From Flexivirga meconopsidis (lineage in GTDB: Bacteria; Actinomycetota; Actinomycetes; Actinomycetales; Dermatophilaceae), in NCBI RefSeq assembly GCF_026162425.1, contig NZ_JAOBQJ010000004.1:248001-312000 (forward strand): DNA of 64,000 nt, read 5' to 3'. This document shows, piece after piece, positions 62,974 to 64,000 of the stretch. The position numbers and the translations under genes were made by a program. Position 1 is the first letter of the stretch, and the number at the start of each line of letters is the position of its first letter. Under the pieces are notes generated by a model. That model had not been told where the DNA came from. It saw only the letters and a list, made by a program, of their open reading frames with translations, and searched no databases.

Positions 62974-64000
62974 TCAGGCCCGCAACCCCAGCAGCGCGTC
63001 GAGTGCGTCGGCGACCTGCGGACTCGGCTCGCCGTTGCCCGGGCGCGCCGCCCACTCGTCGACGAGGGCTACCGCACGCGGGCTGTCCAGATCGTCCGAG
63101 AGCGCGTCGCGGATGCCGGCGATCAACTCCGCCGCACCGTCGTCGCCGCGGGACTTGAGCGCGTCGCACCAGGTCTGCCAGCGCGTCGTCGCCTCGGCCA
63201 GCAGCTGCGGGGTGTACTCCCACGGGGTGCGGTAATGCTGGGCGAGCAGCACCGTCCGGATCACCATCGGGTCCACGCCTTCTTTGCGCAGTTGCGAGAC
63301 GCGCACCAGGTTGCCCTTGGACTTGCTCATCTTCTCGCCGTCATAGCCGACCATCGCCTGGTGGGCGTAGTTGCGCGCGAACGGCGGGTCGTCGGTGAGC
63401 GCGACGGCCTGCACCGCGGACATCTCGTGGTGCGGGAAGATCAGGTCGGTGCCGCCGCCCTGCAGCTCGAAACCCATCCCGAGATGGTCGAGCGCGATCG
63501 TGGTGCACTCCACGTGCCAGCCGGGTCGCCCACGGCCGAGTGAGCCGCCCTCCCAGGCGGGTTCGCCGTCGCGCTCCACGCGCCAGAGCAACGGGTCGAG
63601 CGGGTCGCGTTTGCCGGGCGTGTCCGGGTCTCCCCCGCGCTCGGCGAACACCTCGAACATCTCGCCGCGGTCCCAGCCACTGACCTCGCCGAACGTCGGC
63701 TGGGTCGACAGGTCCAGGTAGACGTCCTCCGCTCCCGCGTGCAGTGCCTCCGGGGTCGGCACCGTGTAGGTGACACCCTTCTCGGCGAGCCCGGTGATCG
63801 TGGCGACGTGCTTGTCCATCGTCTCCACGACGCTCACGTAGTGATCCGGCGGCAGCACCCGCAGCGCGGTCATGTCGTCGTGGAAGAGCTCGATCTCGCT
63901 GGTCGCCAGCTCCCGCCAGTCGACGCCGTCGCGGGCGGCGCGCTCCAGCAGCGGGTCGTCGATGTCGGTGACGTTCTGGACGTAGCGCACTTCGTGACCG
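62974..64000 (-). CDS. mshC: Mycothiol ligase MshC, 5' end beyond the window
   Basis: At least 342 residues; the N-terminus with the HIGH motif lies past the edge. MshC joins cysteine to GlcN-Ins with ATP in mycothiol synthesis. VRYVQNVTDIDDPLLERA, GRPGWHVECTTIALDHLG with a zinc ligand, GGGTDLIFPHHEMSAVQ and KMSKSKGN are class I CysRS-like motifs; KMSKS is intact. Its C-terminal helical domain is shorter than in CysRS, as expected for MshC, and no anticodon-binding extension is seen. Ends just past the nine-copy repeat. Confidence 0.95.
   Translation of the reverse strand, partial: GHEVRYVQNVTDIDDPLLERAARDGVDWRELATSEIELFHDDMTALRVLPPDHYVSVVETMDKHVATITGLAEKGVTYTVPTPEALHAGAEDVYLDLSTQPTFGEVSGWDRGEMFEVFAERGGDPDTPGKRDPLDPLLWRVERDGEPAWEGGSLGRGRPGWHVECTTIALDHLGMGFELQGGGTDLIFPHHEMSAVQAVALTDDPPFARNYAHQAMVGYDGEKMSKSKGNLVRVSQLRKEGVDPMVIRTVLLAQHYRTPWEYTPQLLAEATTRWQTWCDALKSRGDDGAAELIAGIRDALSDDLDSPRAVALVDEWAARPGNGEPSPQVADALDALLGLRA

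Overview
The window is about 70% G+C and comes from a Gram-positive actinobacterium. It carries a complete Pup-proteasome system (pup, dop, pafA, prcB, prcA, arc/mpa) with the regulators pafB and pafC, the mycothiol gene mshC, the RNA polymerase partner rbpA, and separate but overlapping lnt and ppm genes. The order rbpA/fxsA/ppm/lnt ... exonuclease/helY/tatC/tatA/pafC/pafB ... pafA ... prcA/prcB/pup/dop ... arc/trmI/recB-like ... metH/PAC2/mshC follows, from memory, the Rv2050-Rv2130c region of Mycobacterium tuberculosis. The lack of mycobacterial genes and the gene content suggest Micrococcales, perhaps near Dermacoccaceae; that placement is a guess.

Layout: 1-6.3 kb holds small metabolic genes (two luciferase-like oxidoreductases, DinB and maleylpyruvate-isomerase-fold proteins, VOC, AlkX-type DNA glycosylase, hydrolase, FrnE/DsbA oxidoreductase). 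6.3-10.9 kb has a receptor Ser/Thr kinase divergent from a Tat-exported flavoprotein and a UMF1-type transporter. 11-14.6 kb holds rbpA, fxsA, ppm and lnt. 14.9-17.4 kb has ybaK, an Lrp regulator, a 5'-3' exonuclease and a PH-domain membrane protein. 17.5-29 kb is the helY-tatCA-pafCB-CDF-FKBP-pafA-yigZ stretch, all on the minus strand. 29-35.6 kb holds two CBS-domain hemolysin-family membrane proteins, an HNH nuclease, VOC and an epimerase-like protein. 35.7-43.2 kb holds a heterodimeric ABC exporter and prcA-prcB-pup-dop. 43.2-50.6 kb is accessory: oxidoreductase-DUF3054-alditol oxidase operon, FBP-domain protein, an MFS exporter coupled to a MerR regulator fused to sliding-clamp domains, and a secreted M4 protease. 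50.7-64 kb returns to the conserved core: arc, trmI, M50 protease, RecB-like exonuclease, a PTSP-repeat surface protein, HAD hydrolase, metH, PAC2, a 9-copy repeat array and mshC.

How genes work together: Dop deamidates Pup, PafA ligates it to lysines, ARC unfolds pupylated proteins into the PrcAB chamber; PafBC is the DNA-damage transcription activator, and an apparent PafBC promoter lies directly before the RecB-like exonuclease. Two apparent sigma-R/H (thiol stress) promoters drive the FrnE-like oxidoreductase and rbpA, which fits a mycothiol organism. TatA/TatC would export the RR-signal flavoprotein; Lnt and Ppm share the membrane lipoprotein/glycolipid pathway.

Two genome-scale habits stand out. 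Many genes look leaderless (TANNNT, 6-8 nt, start codon), and tandem repeats of 13 to 87 bp sit at gene ends and in intergenic gaps throughout. No tRNA, rRNA, insertion sequence, prophage or CRISPR array was found.
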